Shown here piece by piece: positions 32,818-44,853 of a DNA stretch of 64,000 nucleotides. The notes beneath the pieces are model-generated. The model saw only the letters and a program-made list of their open reading frames with translations. It made no database searches and had not been told where the DNA came from. Each line of letters begins with the position of its first letter. Position 1 is the first letter of the stretch. Location of the stretch: assembly GCF_050003625.1 (NCBI RefSeq), contig NC_134400.1:48349096-48413095 (forward strand). Direction: 5' to 3'. A program made the position numbers and the translations under genes. The stretch is from Haematobia irritans. Its lineage: Eukaryota > Arthropoda > Insecta > Diptera > Muscidae.

Positions 32818-33400
32818 AATAGTCGGGCTGGGCCGACTATATGATACCCTAAACCATCCCTACTGAATTAGTAAACATTGTTTGTGGGGTATCAATTGTA
32901 CAGGTTTGGGGGAAAACCCGCATTTCCATATTTAAGAACATTACCATTTGTGGGGTATCATTGGTATAGGTTTGGAATATGAACCGCGTTTCCATACTTA
33001 AGTATATCAAGGGGAGCATGTTTATGGGAGTTGTATCACAATCTGAACAGAAATGTCTGATATTAGGAGCTATAGTTGATTTTGCATCTACAGAGCTATT
33101 AACCACTAATATTGAGTCCATTATTAAACGAGTAAGTAAAGTAGAAAGTCCAGCGAGGCCGACTAAATCATATCCGAAACAACCCCTACTGAAATAGTAA
33201 ACATAAGCATTTGTAGGGTAACATTGGTATAGGTTTGAGAGATTAACCGCATTTCCATATTTAATAACATTAAGGGGTACATTTTTATGGGAGTTTTGTC
33301 ACAATCTGAGCAGAAATGTTTGATATTATATATAGTTGTAGCTATAGTTGATTTTGCACCTACAGGATTAGTATATAACTAATATTGAGTCCACTAATAA
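32818..33400 (-). mobile_element. HINE type C fragment, 3' end
   Basis: Begins with the type C 3' end on the minus strand (ATAGTCGGCCCAGCCCGACT at 32820-32840). It then has three imperfect repeats around TTGTGGGGTATCA and TATAGGTTTG (32880, 32950, 33212). A second type C end-like block (AGTAAAGTAGAAAGTCCAGC, GGCCGACTAAATCATA) occurs near 33130-33175. The 5' end is missing. Confidence 0.55.
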
Positions 33401-33602
33401 CAAGTATATACGGCCGTAAGTTCGGTCAGGCCGAAGCTTAAGTACCCTCCGCCATGTATTGCGTAGAAACTTCTAATAAAGTCTGTCATCCACAATCTAA
33501 TTACTTGGGTTGCGGTAACACTTGCCGATGTCAGGTATCTTAAAACTTCCTAACACCGTCTTCTAAATTGTAAGTTAGTCCATACGTGGTATATATTAAA
33601 CT
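33401..33602 (-). mobile_element. HINE type A 3' end fragment
   Basis: About 200 bases of 3' terminal sequence (GGCCGTAAGTTCGGTCAGGC and onward to CGTGGTATATATTAAACTAA) immediately followed by the start of another copy at 33603. Confidence 0.65.
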
Positions 33603-35042
33603 AAACAAGTATATATGGCCGTAACTTCGGCCAGGCCGAATCTTATGTACCCTCCACCATGGATTGCGTAGAAACTTCTACGAAAGACTGTCATCCACAA
33701 TCGAATTACTTGGGTTGTGGTATCTTAAATCGTTTTCTAAATTGTAAGTTAGTAGGTATGTCTACAAATAATTACGAATCGATATGGACTTTTGCACGGT
33801 AAGTAAGGAGCCAGAATTGAAATATGGGGGTCGCTTATATGGGGGCTATATACAATTATGAACTTGATATGGACCAATTTTTGTGATTGGGGATCGATTT
33901 ATCTGAGGGCTATATATATAACTATAGACCGATATGGACCTAGTTAGACATGGTTGTTAACGGCCATATACTAGCACAATGTACCAAATTTCAACTGACT
34001 CGGATGAAATTTGCTCCTTCAAGAGGCTCCAAAACCAAATCTCGGGATCGGTTTATGTGGGGACTATATATGATTATGGACTGATATGGACCACTTTTGG
34101 CATGGTTGTTAAATATCATATACTACCACCACGTACCAAATTTCAACCAGATCGGATGAATTTTGCTTCTCCAAAAGGCACCGGAGGTCAAATCTATGGA
34201 CCGATTTCGACCAATTTTTGCATGGGTGTTTGAGGCCATATATTGACACTACGTACCAAATATCAACTGAATCAGATGAATTTTGGTCTTCCAAGAGGCT
34301 CCAGAGGTCAAATCTGGGGATCGGTTTATATGGGGGCTATATATAATTATGCACCGATGTGGACCAATTTTTGCATGGTCATTGGAGACCATATACTAAC
34401 ATCATGTACCGAATTTCAGCCGGATCGGATGAAATTTGCTTCTCTTAGAGGCTCCGCAAGCCAAATCGGGAGATCGGTTTATATGGGGGCTATATATAAT
34501 TATGGACCGGTTTGGATCAATTTTTGCATAGTTGATAGAAACAATATACTAACACCATGTACCTAATTTCAGCCGGATCGGATGAAATTTTCTTCTCTTA
34601 GAGGCTCCGCAACCAAATCTGGGGATCGGTTTATATGGGGGCTATATATAATTATGAATCGATGTTGACCAATTTTAAGGACCACACCATGTACCAAATT
34701 TCAGCCGGATCGGATGAAATTTCTCTTAGAGGGTCTGCAAGCCAAATTTGGGGGTCCGTTTATATGGGGGCTATACGTAAAAGTGGACCGATATGGCCCA
34801 TTGCAATACCATTCGACCTACATCAATAACAACTCTTTGTGCCAAGTTTCAAGTCGACAGCTTGTTTCGTTCGGAAGTTAGCGTGATTTCAACAGACGGA
34901 CGGACGGACATGCTCAGATCGACTCAGAATTTCACCACGACCCAGAATATATATACTTTATGGGGTCTTAGAGCAATATTTCGATGTGTTACAAACGGAA
35001 TGACAAAGTTAATATACCCCCCATCCTATGGTGGAGGGTATA
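33603..35042 (-). mobile_element. HINE type A, near complete
   Basis: Minus-strand element with a 3' end at 33603-33700, 153-bp repeats (33930-34760), the ACGGACGG core near 34898-34908 and the 5' hairpin at 35013-35042. The 29-bp array is absent. The last 50 bases at the 5' end are duplicated directly after it. Confidence 0.75.
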
Positions 35043-35094
35043 ACAAAACGGAATGACAAAGTTAATATACCCCCATCCTATGGTGGAGGGTATA
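34993..35094. repeat. Tandem duplication of the HINE 5' terminus
   Basis: The block ACGGAATGACAAAGTTAATA through GGTGGAGGGTATAA occurs twice in a row, at about 34995-35042 and 35047-35094. Confidence 0.8.
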
Positions 35095-35478
35095 AAAAGG
35101 CCGATTAAATACGTATATAATTCGGTTGACAAAAATTTTCTATAGAAATAAAATTTTGACAAAATTTTCTATAGTAATAAAATTTTGACAATATCTTCTA
35201 TAGAAATTAAATTTTGGTAGATTATTTTTGGCTCGAGTGGCGACCATGATTATGAACCGATATGGACCAACTTTTGTGTGATTGGTGATCGGCTATATAT
35301 AACTACAGACCGATATGGACCCACTTTGGCATGGTTGTTAGCGGCAATATACTACCACCACGTACCAAATTTCAACCGGATCGGATGAATTTTGCTCAAC
35401 AGGCGGGCGGACGGACATGCTTAGATCGACTCAGAATTTCACCACGACCCAGAATATGCAACATATTTACTTTATGGG
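35095..35478 (-). mobile_element. HINE type A, rearranged fragment
   Basis: A short 29-bp array (35120-35215), one 153-bp unit, then an abrupt join at about 35399 from the repeat unit (GAATTTTGCTC) to the core (ACAGGCGGGCGGACGGACAT), which removes the rest of the array. Confidence 0.65.
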
Positions 35479-35479
35479 G

Positions 35480-36188
35480 TCTTAGAATTACACCGGAAGC
35501 AATTTTACATCAGCTTGTGCCACAACAAATTCACTAAGGTCTTTACAATATAACAACAAATATTGTAGATCCACTGTACGACGTATGGTTGACCGGCAAT
35601 GGGTTTGATTCCATGTGGTGAAGTTTGACTACGCCTGGTGTCGAATAGCCTATAACAATTTCATTTTTTTGTATCCATATCGACATGTATATATGAGAGT
35701 GTGCGTGTTTGTGACATACACACACACACACATTCTCTCACCCCCAAAAAGTTATCAGGCAAAAAACTTCAATTCCCCGGTGAAATTTATGATAGAGAGA
35801 ACGAATTTTTGTCACACTTTTCAAATAAATATTAAAGTTTGCTCGATTAAACTTCAACAGGCAATTCTCGTATGCGGGTTGAAGTATTGAATTGTACACA
35901 AAATGGTGTTTGCGGATGGCAAAAGAAAAATAGTAGCTCATGCAAATATTATAAATCCGCATATAACGAAGTAACCTGGAAAATCAAGCAAGCAAAAATC
36001 ACTCTATCCATTTTAATCCGTACACCCATACGATGGCCACGGAAGGAAGGAAGGAGAAAATATTCGATTTGTTTTTATCGAAATGAGAGTATATTTCGTG
36101 GATGTCTCTCTGTGCGGCCAATTATGCGCCACTTATGAGGCATATTTTTCTTCCAACTTCATGAAATTGAATTCATCGGAATCTCTTG
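35480..36188. other. No gene seen; short (CA)n
   Basis: Sequence not recognised as repeat. A (CA)7 run lies at about 35719-35733 and a purine-rich GGAAGGAAGGAG stretch near 36042-36056. Short open frames here show no family resemblance. Confidence 0.5.
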
Positions 36189-37464
36189 AGACATAAGTCG
36201 ATCTGTCAATCGATCTGAGCATGTCCGTCCGTCAGTTGAAATCACGCTAACTTCTGAACGAAACAAGCTATCGACCTGAAACTTGACACAAATAGTTGTT
36301 ATTGATGTAGGTCGGATGGTATTGCAAATGGTCTACTTTTACGTATAGCCGCCATATAAACGGACCCCCAAATTTGGCTTGCGGATCCTCTAAGAGAAGC
36401 AAATTTCATCCGATCCGGCTGAAAATTGGTACATAGAGTTAGTATAAGGTCTCTAACAACCATGCAAACATTGGTCCACATCGGTCCATAATTATATATA
36501 GCCCATATAAACCGATCCCCCGATTTGGTTTGCGGAGCCTCTAAGAGAAGCAAATTTCATCCGATCCGGCTGAAATTTGGTACATAGTGTAAGTATATGG
36601 TCTCTAACAACAATGCAAAAATTGGTCCACATCGGTCCATAATTATATATAGCCCCCATATAAACCGATCCCCCGATTTGGCTTGGGGAGCCTCTAAGAG
36701 AAGCAAATTTCATCCGATCCGGCTGATATTTGGTACATGGTGTTGGTATATGGTCTCTAATGACCATGCAAAAATTGGTTCACATCGGTCCATCATTATA
36801 TAGCCCCCATATAAACCGATCCCCAGATTTGACCTCCGGTGCCTTTTGGAAGAGCAGAATTCATCCGATCTGGTTGAAATTTGGTACGTGGTGGTAGTAT
36901 ATGATATTTAACAACCGTGCCAAAAGTGGTCCATATCAGTCCATAATCATATATAGCCCCCATAGAAACCGATCCCGAGATGTGGTTTTGGAGTCTCTTG
37001 TATGAGCAAATTTCATCCGAGTCAGTTGAAATTTGGTACATTGTGTTAGTATTTGGCCGTTAACAACCATGCCTAACTAGGTCCATATCGGTCTATAGTT
37101 ATATATAGCCCTCAGATAAATCGATCCCCAATCACACAAAAATTGGTCCATATCAAATTCATAATTGTACATAGCCCCCATATAAGCGACCCCCATATTT
37201 CATTTCTGGGTCTCTACGTACCGTGCAAAAGTCCATATCGATTCGTAATTATTTCTTGACTTACCTATACATACCTTTTTTGTCTAGTATATACCACGTA
37301 TGGACTAACTCACAATTTAGAAGACGATGTTAAGACGTTTTAAGATACCACAACCCAAATAATTCGATTGTGGATGACAGTCTTTCGTAGAAGTTTCAAC
37401 GAAATCCATGGCGGAGGGTACATAAGATTCGGCCTGGCCGATTTTACGGCCGTATATACTTGTT
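36189..37464 (+). mobile_element. HINE type A, 5'-truncated, 3' end complete
   Basis: Begins within the core (GATCTGAGCATGTCCGTCCG), carries 153-bp repeats (36340-37200) of the same subtype as 33603-35042 in inverse orientation, and ends TACTTGTT at 37464, where the next element begins without any spacer. Confidence 0.75.
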
Positions 37465-39648
37465 ATACCCTCCATCATAGGATGGGGGTATATTAACTTT
37501 GTCATTCCGTTTGTAACACATCGAAATATTGCTCTAAGACCCCATAAAGTATATACATTCTGGGTCGTGGTGAAATTCTGAGTCGATCTAAGCATGTCCG
37601 TCCGTCCGTCCGTCCGTCCGTCCGTCCGTCCGTCTGTTGAAATCACGCTAACTTCCGAACGAAAAGAGCTATCGACTTGAAACTTGGCACAAGTAGTTGT
37701 TATCGATGTAGGTCGGATGGTATTGAAAATGGGCCATATCGGTCCACTTTTACGTATAGCCCCCATATAAAGGGACCCTCAGATTTGGCTTGTGGAGCCT
37801 CTAACAGAAGCATATTTCATCCGATCCGGCTGAAATTTGGTACATAGTGTTGGTATATGGTCTCTAACAACCATGCAAAAATTGGTCCATATCGGTCCAT
37901 AATTATATATAGCCCCCATATAAACCGATCCCCAGATTTGGCTTGTGGAGCCTCTAAGAGAAGCATATTTCATCCGATCCGGCTGAAATTTGGTACATGG
38001 TGTTGGTATATGGTCTCTAACAACCATGCAAAAATTGGTTCACATCGGTCCATAATTATATATAGCCCCCATATAAACCGATCCCCAGATTTGGCTTACG
38101 GAGCCTCAAAGAGAAGCAAATTTCATCCGATCTGGCTGAAATTTGGTACATGATGTTGGTATATGGTCTCTAACAACCATGCAAAAATTGGTCCACATCG
38201 GTCCATAATTATATATAGCCCCCATATAAACCGATCCCCAGATTTAGCTTGTGGAGCCTCTAAGAGAAGCATATTTCATCCGATCCGGCTGAAATTTGGT
38301 ACATGGTGTTGGTATATGGTCTCTAACAACCATGCAAAAATTGGTCCATATCGGTCCTTAATTATATATAGCCCCCATATAAACCCGTCCGCAGATTTGA
38401 CTTGTGGAGCCTCAAAGAGAAGCAAATTGCATCCGATCCGGCTGAAATTTGGTAGATGGTGTTGATATATGGTCTGTAACAATCATGCAAAAATTGGTCC
38501 ACATCGGTCCATAATTATATATAGCCCCCATATAAACCGATCTCCAGATTTGGCTTGCGAAGCCTCAAAGAGAAGCAAATTGCATCCGATCCGGCTGAAA
38601 TTTGGTAGATGGTATTGGTATATGGTCTCTAGCAACCGTGCCAAAAATTGGTCCACATCGGTCCATAATTATATATAGCGCACATATAAACTGATCCACA
38701 GATTTGGGTTGCGGAGCCTCTAAGAGAAGCAAATTTCATCCGATCCGGCTGAAATTTGGTACATGGTATTGGTATATGGTCTCTAGCAACCGTGCAAAAA
38801 TTGGTCCATATCGGTCCATAATTATATATAGTCCCCATATAAAACGTTCTCCAGATTTGACCTCCGGAGCCTCTTGGAGGAGCAAAATTCATCCGATCCG
38901 GTTCAAATTAGGAACGTGGTGTTAGTATATGGTCGCTAACAACCATACCAAAATTGGTCCAATCACACAAAACTTGAAACTAGAGCCAAAAATAATCTAC
39001 CAAAATTTTATTTCTATAGAAAATTTTGTCAAAATTTTATTTCTAGAGAAAATTTTGTTAAAATTTTATTCGGTTCATAATAAAATTTTCATCATTGCCA
39101 AAATTTTATTTCTATAGAAAATTTTGTTCAAATTTTATTCGGTTCATAATTATGGTTGCCACTCGAGCCAAAAATAATCTACCAAGATTTTATTTTTATA
39201 GAAAATTTTGTCAAAAGTTTATTTCTATAGAAAATTTTGTTAAAATTCTATTTCTGTACACATTTTTGTCAAAATTTTCTTTCTATAGAAAATCTTGTGA
39301 AAATTTTTATTTCTATAGAAAATTTTGTGAAAATTTTATTTCTATAGAAAATTTTGTTAAAATTTTATTTCTGTAGAAAATTTTGTCAAAATTTTATGTC
39401 TACTTTGTCAAACTGAATTATATACGTATTGGATCGATCTTTTTCGATTTAATATATACCCCGTATGGACTTACATATAATTTAGAAGATGGTATTAGGA
39501 GTTTTTAAGATACCTTGCCATCGGCAAGCGTTACCGCAACTTAACTGCAACTTGTGGGTGGCAGTGTTTAGAAGAAGTTTCTACGCAATCCATGATGGAG
39601 GGTACATAAGCTTCGGCCTGGCCGAACTTACGGCCGTATATACTTGTT
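37465..39648 (+). mobile_element. HINE type A, full length (X2)
   Basis: 5' hairpin ATACCCTCCATCATAGGATG at 37465, (GTCC)9 core near 37595-37632, 153-bp repeats with the step phrase TGGTCTCTAA at 37858, 38011, 38164, 38317, 38470, 38623 and 38777, a 29-bp array (39000-39400), and the 3' end at 39601-39648. The one 154-base step is due to a single extra A. Confidence 0.85.
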
Positions 39649-39654
39649 TTTTTT

Positions 39655-40055
39655 TTCATCTTTTCCAAATTCATACTTGACTTCAAGTACAAATTATACT
39701 ATGTAGCGAGTAATAAATGCCTTAAAATAAAGTTTTGAAAACCATCTCCTATTTTTGGACGCTTGTTTTTCATTTGTAGTCAAGACAAAAAATTGAAGAC
39801 GAGTTTATTAATTTTGAAGATTTTTTTCTGAATTATTATAGCCAAGATGACCTCAGTAAAGTGAAATTTTCTTTCATGTTAGGATACTTAATTCTGTCCC
39901 TATAATGACAAAACGACTTCATTGAAAAGTTGATCGACTTTTGGACAAGGAAAAAACTTTATATCAGAGAAATACGGTTTCTATGCTAAGCGAAATACGA
40001 TTTCGTATTTTAAGAACTAGAAATCTTTGGCCTCACTACAATATTTTTTTCAGTA
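39655..40055. repeat. AT-rich MITE-like repeat, inverted copy at 46347-46800
   Basis: It includes TTTTTTTCAGTA at its right edge and matches, in reverse, the stretch beginning CACTGAAAAAAAATATTGTC at 46347 (shared: AAAAGTTGATCGACTTTTGGAC-like and AAAAACATGTCC-like blocks). It is related by its terminus to the MITE at 41116-41613. Confidence 0.6.
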
Positions 40056-40228
40056 TGTACGATAAATATTTTCAACATGTTCAGGAACTGGGGAATTTCG
40101 TTTCTTGTTCCCCCCAATGATTTTTTTTATCATCATTAGACATTATCGCGTAATGATACCAGAACAATAAGCATCATCTGGCCGGACAGCTTCGAATGGC
40201 ACATAGGTGCGTATACGTAATATATATA

Positions 40229-40689
40229 CGAGGGCAGTTCGGAAACTTCTTAGCCTATCAATGAAAGAGAATAGTTAGTTTATCAAAAATATTTTTATTT
40301 TTCAATATAATCTCCTGAAACTTCAATACACTTAGTCCAAAGCTTTCTATCCCTTGATTAAAATAGTTTTCCTCAAGGTCTTCAAAATAGTGGTTTACAA
40401 CTGTAATTGCATCTTCATTTGAGGTAAAACGCTCGTCAGCAAGGATTTTTTTTTTTTAGATTTGGGAACAAGTAAAAGTCACTGTGAGCTAAATCAGGAG
40501 AATAAGGTGGGTGGTCAAGCAATTTGTACTTTAATTCGTTGATTTTAGCCATTGTTAAAACACTCTTGTGCGCTGGTACGTTGTCTTGATGAAAAATTAT
40601 TTTGTGTTGTAAGCTAGGACGTTTTTCTCGAATTTGTACATTTAATTGATCCAAAAGGTTGCAATAGTACTCTGAATTTATTGTTTTAC
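40229..40689 (-). mobile_element. Mariner 3' fragment
   Basis: Starts with the intact terminus CGAGGGCAGTTCGGAAACTT preceded by TA (40227-40228). It encodes on the minus strand the C-terminal half of the transposase, with FHQDNVPAHKS and HPPYSPDLAHSDFY; the second-to-third aspartate distance is 34, as in classical mariner. It stops abruptly near 40689, and a frameshift lies near 40436 in a T run. Confidence 0.85.
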
Positions 40690-40924
40690 TATCAAAAACT
40701 TTTTTCAAGTTCAAGTGTAATTTACTTTGGGTTTATCGAATTACCCGAATTTATTCTGATAATTGGTTGATAGTATCGCTGCAAGTAGAGGATGCTGATG
40801 ACAAATTTGGTAATTTCGAAACAACCGTTCATCCAATCATCTTCCAGGCTATAGGGCTTTGCCCCAATAAATTTGACAAAATTATTCTTCCTCTGTTGGT
40901 TAAGCTACTCTTTTAGTTTAGTCA

Positions 40925-41850
40925 ACAACGAATTTTATTTCGATAGAAAATTTTATCCACATTTTATTTCTATAGACAATTTTGCAAAATTTTATTTCTA
41001 TAGAAAATTTTGTCAAAATTTTATTTCTATAGAAAATTTTGTCAAAACTTTATTTCTATAGAAAATTTTCTCGAAATTTTATTTCTATAAAAATTTTTTC
41101 AGAATTTTATTTCTACACTCAAAAAAAAATTAACCCTATATTTCACTAAAGCTGATTTCATTCTATTTTAGTTCACGAAATTATTACGTTTTAAGAAAGT
41201 TTGCATGACTTTAATATTTTTTTGCTTACTTTAGTTAAATTAACTAAAGCAGAGGAAAAAATTATACACGAAGGAAGCATAAAGATTAACTAAATAGTTC
41301 AGAATTTCTTAAAACTTGTAAACTTTACCAATAATGCGACCATCATGAACTTCGTATGGCACTAAAGACATTCTTGCAATTTTGAACACTAATTTTTTTC
41401 TTTAAACTACAAAATTTTCTTTAAAAAGTGAAAACAATTAATTATGTTTAATAAATTTTCTTGAATTTGTCGAAAAATATTTACTTATTGTTGTGATATC
41501 GGAGAAGTGTCAGCGTTTTTAATACTGTTCAGTTAAAATTTTCAAAAAATATTAAAAATTTTCTAAAACTAACCCAATTTTTTCTTTATGATGGGTTCAC
41601 TGTTTTTTCAGTGTATAGAAAATTTTGGCAAAATTTTCTTTCTATAGAAAATTTTATTTCCATAGAAAGTTTGCTCAAAATTGTATTTCTATAAAAATTT
41701 TTGTCAAAATTTTATTCCTGTAGACAACATTTATTCCTGTAGACAACAAAATTTTATTTCTATAGACAATTTTGTCAATATCTTATTTCTATGGAAAATT
41801 TTATTAAAATGTTATTTCTATAGAAAATTCTATCAAAATGTTGTTTACTT
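40925..41850 (+). repeat. 29-bp HINE array split by a MITE
   Basis: Units built on TTTCTATAGAAA occupy 40925-41113 and 41614-41850. The gap is a MITE inserted in one palindrome. No HINE ends are attached, so the array is a detached fragment. Confidence 0.7.
41116..41613. mobile_element. TA-inserting MITE, 498 bp
   Basis: Termini CACTCAAAAAA and TTTTTTCAGTG are inverted repeats, flanked by TA at 41114-41115 and 41614-41615. Removing it restores TTCTATAGAAA, the palindrome of the surrounding array. No coding capacity. TA targets suggest mobilisation by a Tc1/mariner-type transposase. Confidence 0.75.
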
Positions 41851-42765
41851 AGACATTTCTCCTACCAGGGTCAGATCCCCTATTGTGTCTAATCACTGCA
41901 GTACGATACCTCTAGGTAGCATTTCATTTAAATTTAAATTCTTTTGTATATCTTCATATGGATTTGCTTGGTATGGGGTAATTGATTTTGCTTAACAGAA
42001 TATACTGTCGATTATAATAAAAATTTAAACTCAATTAAAAACTGTTGAATCGTTAAGATTCTTTCGCATGGTATACATACAGTAGATTTCCATGAAATTC
42101 TTTGAATTCTTTCCTCCTCAATGTTTGCGAATAAACCAGCTTACCCTGTCCCTATGTGTCTCCGCTCAAAGTGATATCCTGGGCAAAACCAAAAATAACC
42201 ATATTGCATTTTACAATACCATCACCATGGTAGCGAATTGATTGAGACACTGAACTGAGCTTGACAGTCCCAATCCGTAAAAAATGCCATGTAAAATTCA
42301 CAGAATTGACAGAACACGTGCCTGCTTACCACATCAATGCGTACACCTACGCGCTTATGTATATGCCCCATGAGGCATATTCGAAAAGAGTTCAGATTCA
42401 ACCCATCCACCCCTTAAGACAAACAAACGCGTGGATATACGAATATCTACGACTTTATTATGTAAAAGTTTCATTTTTTTGTTTGCCATCAGGGAAACGA
42501 ATAAAAAGAACACAGCATTTTTTGTCTCCAGCATTAACATTTAAATTTAAAGACGAAGGATAAAATATTTGCATAAACTTTGCCATAGAAGGCGCATCAA
42601 AAAAAAAAAAACTCCAAAGAAAGCAAAAACGGAAGCAGTATCACTGTTAATACTTTCTTTATTGTAATTTTAATGTTCTATTGTCTATTTATTGTGATTG
42701 AATAAAAAATTCATTTCAAACCAGTAAGAAAAGTTAGGTCTGAGCCGACTATATCATGTCGTATT
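41851..42765. other. No gene recognised
   Basis: Sequence with a 100-codon open stretch at 42261-42563 on the plus strand and overlapping shorter ones on the minus strand. None shows a known motif, splice pattern or codon bias that would support a gene. A short HINE type C-like end (AGCCGACTATATCAT) lies near 42742-42756. Confidence 0.45.
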
Positions 42766-43150
42766 TAAGGCAAATAAACATTGACAACTTTATTTCTATG
42801 TAAAATTTGATGTTGCTCAACAAATTTGTTCATTGGATATGAGGAATTTGTTGTTGAAATGTGTTTGTAGATGCTTGACAGAGGAAATAGTAGAAACATC
42901 CAGAATTTACAACAAATTGTTTTGTTGAGAAAATAGTTCACATCTATAGATATGAAAACAAATACAAAACTAACAAGACTGGTGGCGCACACATCGCTGA
43001 GAAGTTGTACGAAAGCTAAAAGAAATATGCGAAAAAACCGTTAGAACAATATGAGTATGAGCACGTGCACGTGTATGATAGCAGGCACAGATATCACCCA
43101 TGAGAGAATACAAATAAGCATTTATAAATGCGTGTTTAAAAATTTACTAT
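42766..43150. repeat. Inverted copy of the repeat at 26836-27228
   Basis: Matches 26836-27228 in reverse, including the CACGTGCACGTG block. First part of the inverted duplicate block 42766-46240. Confidence 0.7.
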
Positions 43151-43165
43151 TATTTTATTTAAAAA

Positions 43166-43324
43166 CAAGTATATACGGCCGTAAGTTCGGACAGGCCAAA
43201 TCTTATGTACCCTCCACCATGGATTGCGTAGAAACTTCTACTAATGATTGTGATTGTGGTAATGCTTACCGATGACCAGGTATCTTAAAACTTCTTAACA
43301 CCGTCTTCTAAATTTTAAGTTAGT
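43166..43324 (-). mobile_element. HINE type A 3' end
   Basis: 3' terminal block with the unusual variant GTTCGGACAGGCC shared with 26739-26835. It retains about 90 bases (43235-43320) that are deleted in the other copy. Confidence 0.7.
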
Positions 43325-43705
43325 CCATACACCCTAAAAAAATCGCTTCTGTAACGTATACCCCAAACACATTTTGCTTCAAGCATATATATTTTCAGGA
43401 TTGGTCCAAATAAACTATTGTTTGTATTGTTCAAACATATTATGTTTCACCTTAGGGCAACACTGGTAGTAAAGAATTTTAATAAAATTTTCCTTGTGTG
43501 GATATATTTTTAAGGCGCCAATTGGTTACTTCCATTATTTTACTTGCAGCATACTCTCTAGGTCTCTCTTTCTAAATACATACATGTATATAGGCTATTT
43601 CCAAATTAATATATGTTTGCATCTAAAATATTGTGTTAAAAATTTTGAGTTCCAAACATATAATTTTTACACTTAAACATATGAAAAACAGTCTTTTTCA
43701 CGTGG
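43325..43705 (-). repeat. AT-rich ATATGTTTGG-family repeat, uninterrupted copy
   Basis: Inserted in HINE sequence between AGTTAGTCCATAC and GTGGTA. Begins ACCCTAAAAAAATCGCTTCT and ends ACAGTCTTTTTCAC. It is the inverted, LTR-free counterpart of 20357-26738. Confidence 0.7.
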
Positions 43706-43711
43706 TACATA

Positions 43712-44833
43712 AAGGGTGATACGGTCAAAATTTGGTCAATATAAACTTGACGTATTTCTTTCAATATTGCATTTAAAAAACCTGAACACCCCTCATTTTG
43801 GGGGGTGTTACATATGTAATTAAAGTGTTTGGGGAACGTTTGTCGACAGCCAGGAAGTGTGGATCGGGGGGAAATCGAAAACCGGAAGCCGCTGAGACGA
43901 CAAAGAGAGTTGCCGGTAGCTTCAAGCGAAACCCTAACCTCTCTCTCCGAGATGCCGCAAATAAGCTGGGTGTATCGTCTACAACCATGCATCGAGCCAA
44001 AAAACAAGCCGGACTATCGACTTACAAGAAGGTAGTGACTCCAAATCGCGATGATAAACAAAATACGACGGCCAAAGCGCGATCCCGGAGGCTGTACACG
44101 ACGATGCTGACGAAGTTTGACTGCGTGGTAATGGACGACGAAACCTACGGAAGCTACAAGCAGCTTCCGGGACAGGAGTTTTATACGGCAAAAGGAAGGG
44201 GAAAGGTAGCAGATATTTTCAAGCACATAAAACTGTCAAAGTTTGCAAAGAAATATCTGGTTTGGCAAGCCATCTGTACCTGTGGCTTGAAAAGCAGCAT
44301 TTTCATAGCTTCCGGGACTGTCAACCAAGAAATTTACATGAAAGAGTGTTTGAATAAACGTCTGCAGCCTTTGCTGAAGAAACACGGTTGTTCCGTACTG
44401 TTTTGGCCGCATTTGGCATCTTGCCATTACGGTAAAAAGGCCATGGAGTGGTACGCCGCCAACAACGTGCAGGTGGTTCCCAAGGACAAGAACCCTCCCA
44501 ACACGCCAGAGCTCCGCCCAATTGAGAAATACTGGGCTATTGTCAAGCGGAACCTAAAGAAGACCAAAAAAAAACTGCTAAGGACGAGCAGCAGTTCAAG
44601 GCAAACTGGTTTTCTGCGGCGAAGAAGGTGGACAAGGTGGCCGTACAAAATCTGATGGCAGGTGTCAAGCGTGAGGCCCGGCAATTCGGATTTGGAAAAG
44701 CGAAAGCCTAACTGAATATTTTTCCTGAATTTTATACTAATTGAACTTGAAAAAGAAATTTGATTTTTTAAATAAACGATTTCACCGATTTACACGCGTT
44801 TTCCCTTGACCAAATTTTGACCGTATCTCCCTT
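43712..44833 (+). mobile_element. DD37E-type Tc1/mariner-superfamily transposon
   Basis: 1.1-kb element with inverted termini (left AAGGGTGATACGGTCAAAAT; right TTTTGACCGTATCTCCCTT) and TA duplications at 43710-43711 and 44834-44835. The transposase is on the plus strand. The flanks GTGGTA and TTAGGCAAAACAAG are adjacent in the inverted counterpart near 20330-20352, which confirms an insertion into this HINE end. Confidence 0.85.
43798..44710 (+). pseudogene. Transposase of the DD37E element, inactivated
   Basis: A helix-turn-helix segment (SLRDAANKLGVSSTTMHRAK) precedes the catalytic core: VVMDDETY (first D), FWPHLASCHYG, and PNTPELRPIEKYWAIVK (E). The second catalytic aspartate is expected at the H of WPHLASC and is changed. 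The spacing from it to the E of PIEKYW is 37. The N-terminus is deleted, a few residues are missing after DDETY, and a frameshift in an A run near 44570 moves the last 45 codons to another frame (they end GFGKAKA at 44710). Confidence 0.85.
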
Positions 44834-44853
44834 TATTAGGCAAAACAAGTATA

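Noticed and set aside
42261..42563. 100-codon ORF in otherwise unassigned sequence
   Set aside because: No recognisable motif, overlapping open frames on the other strand, and no splice or codon evidence; not supported as a gene.
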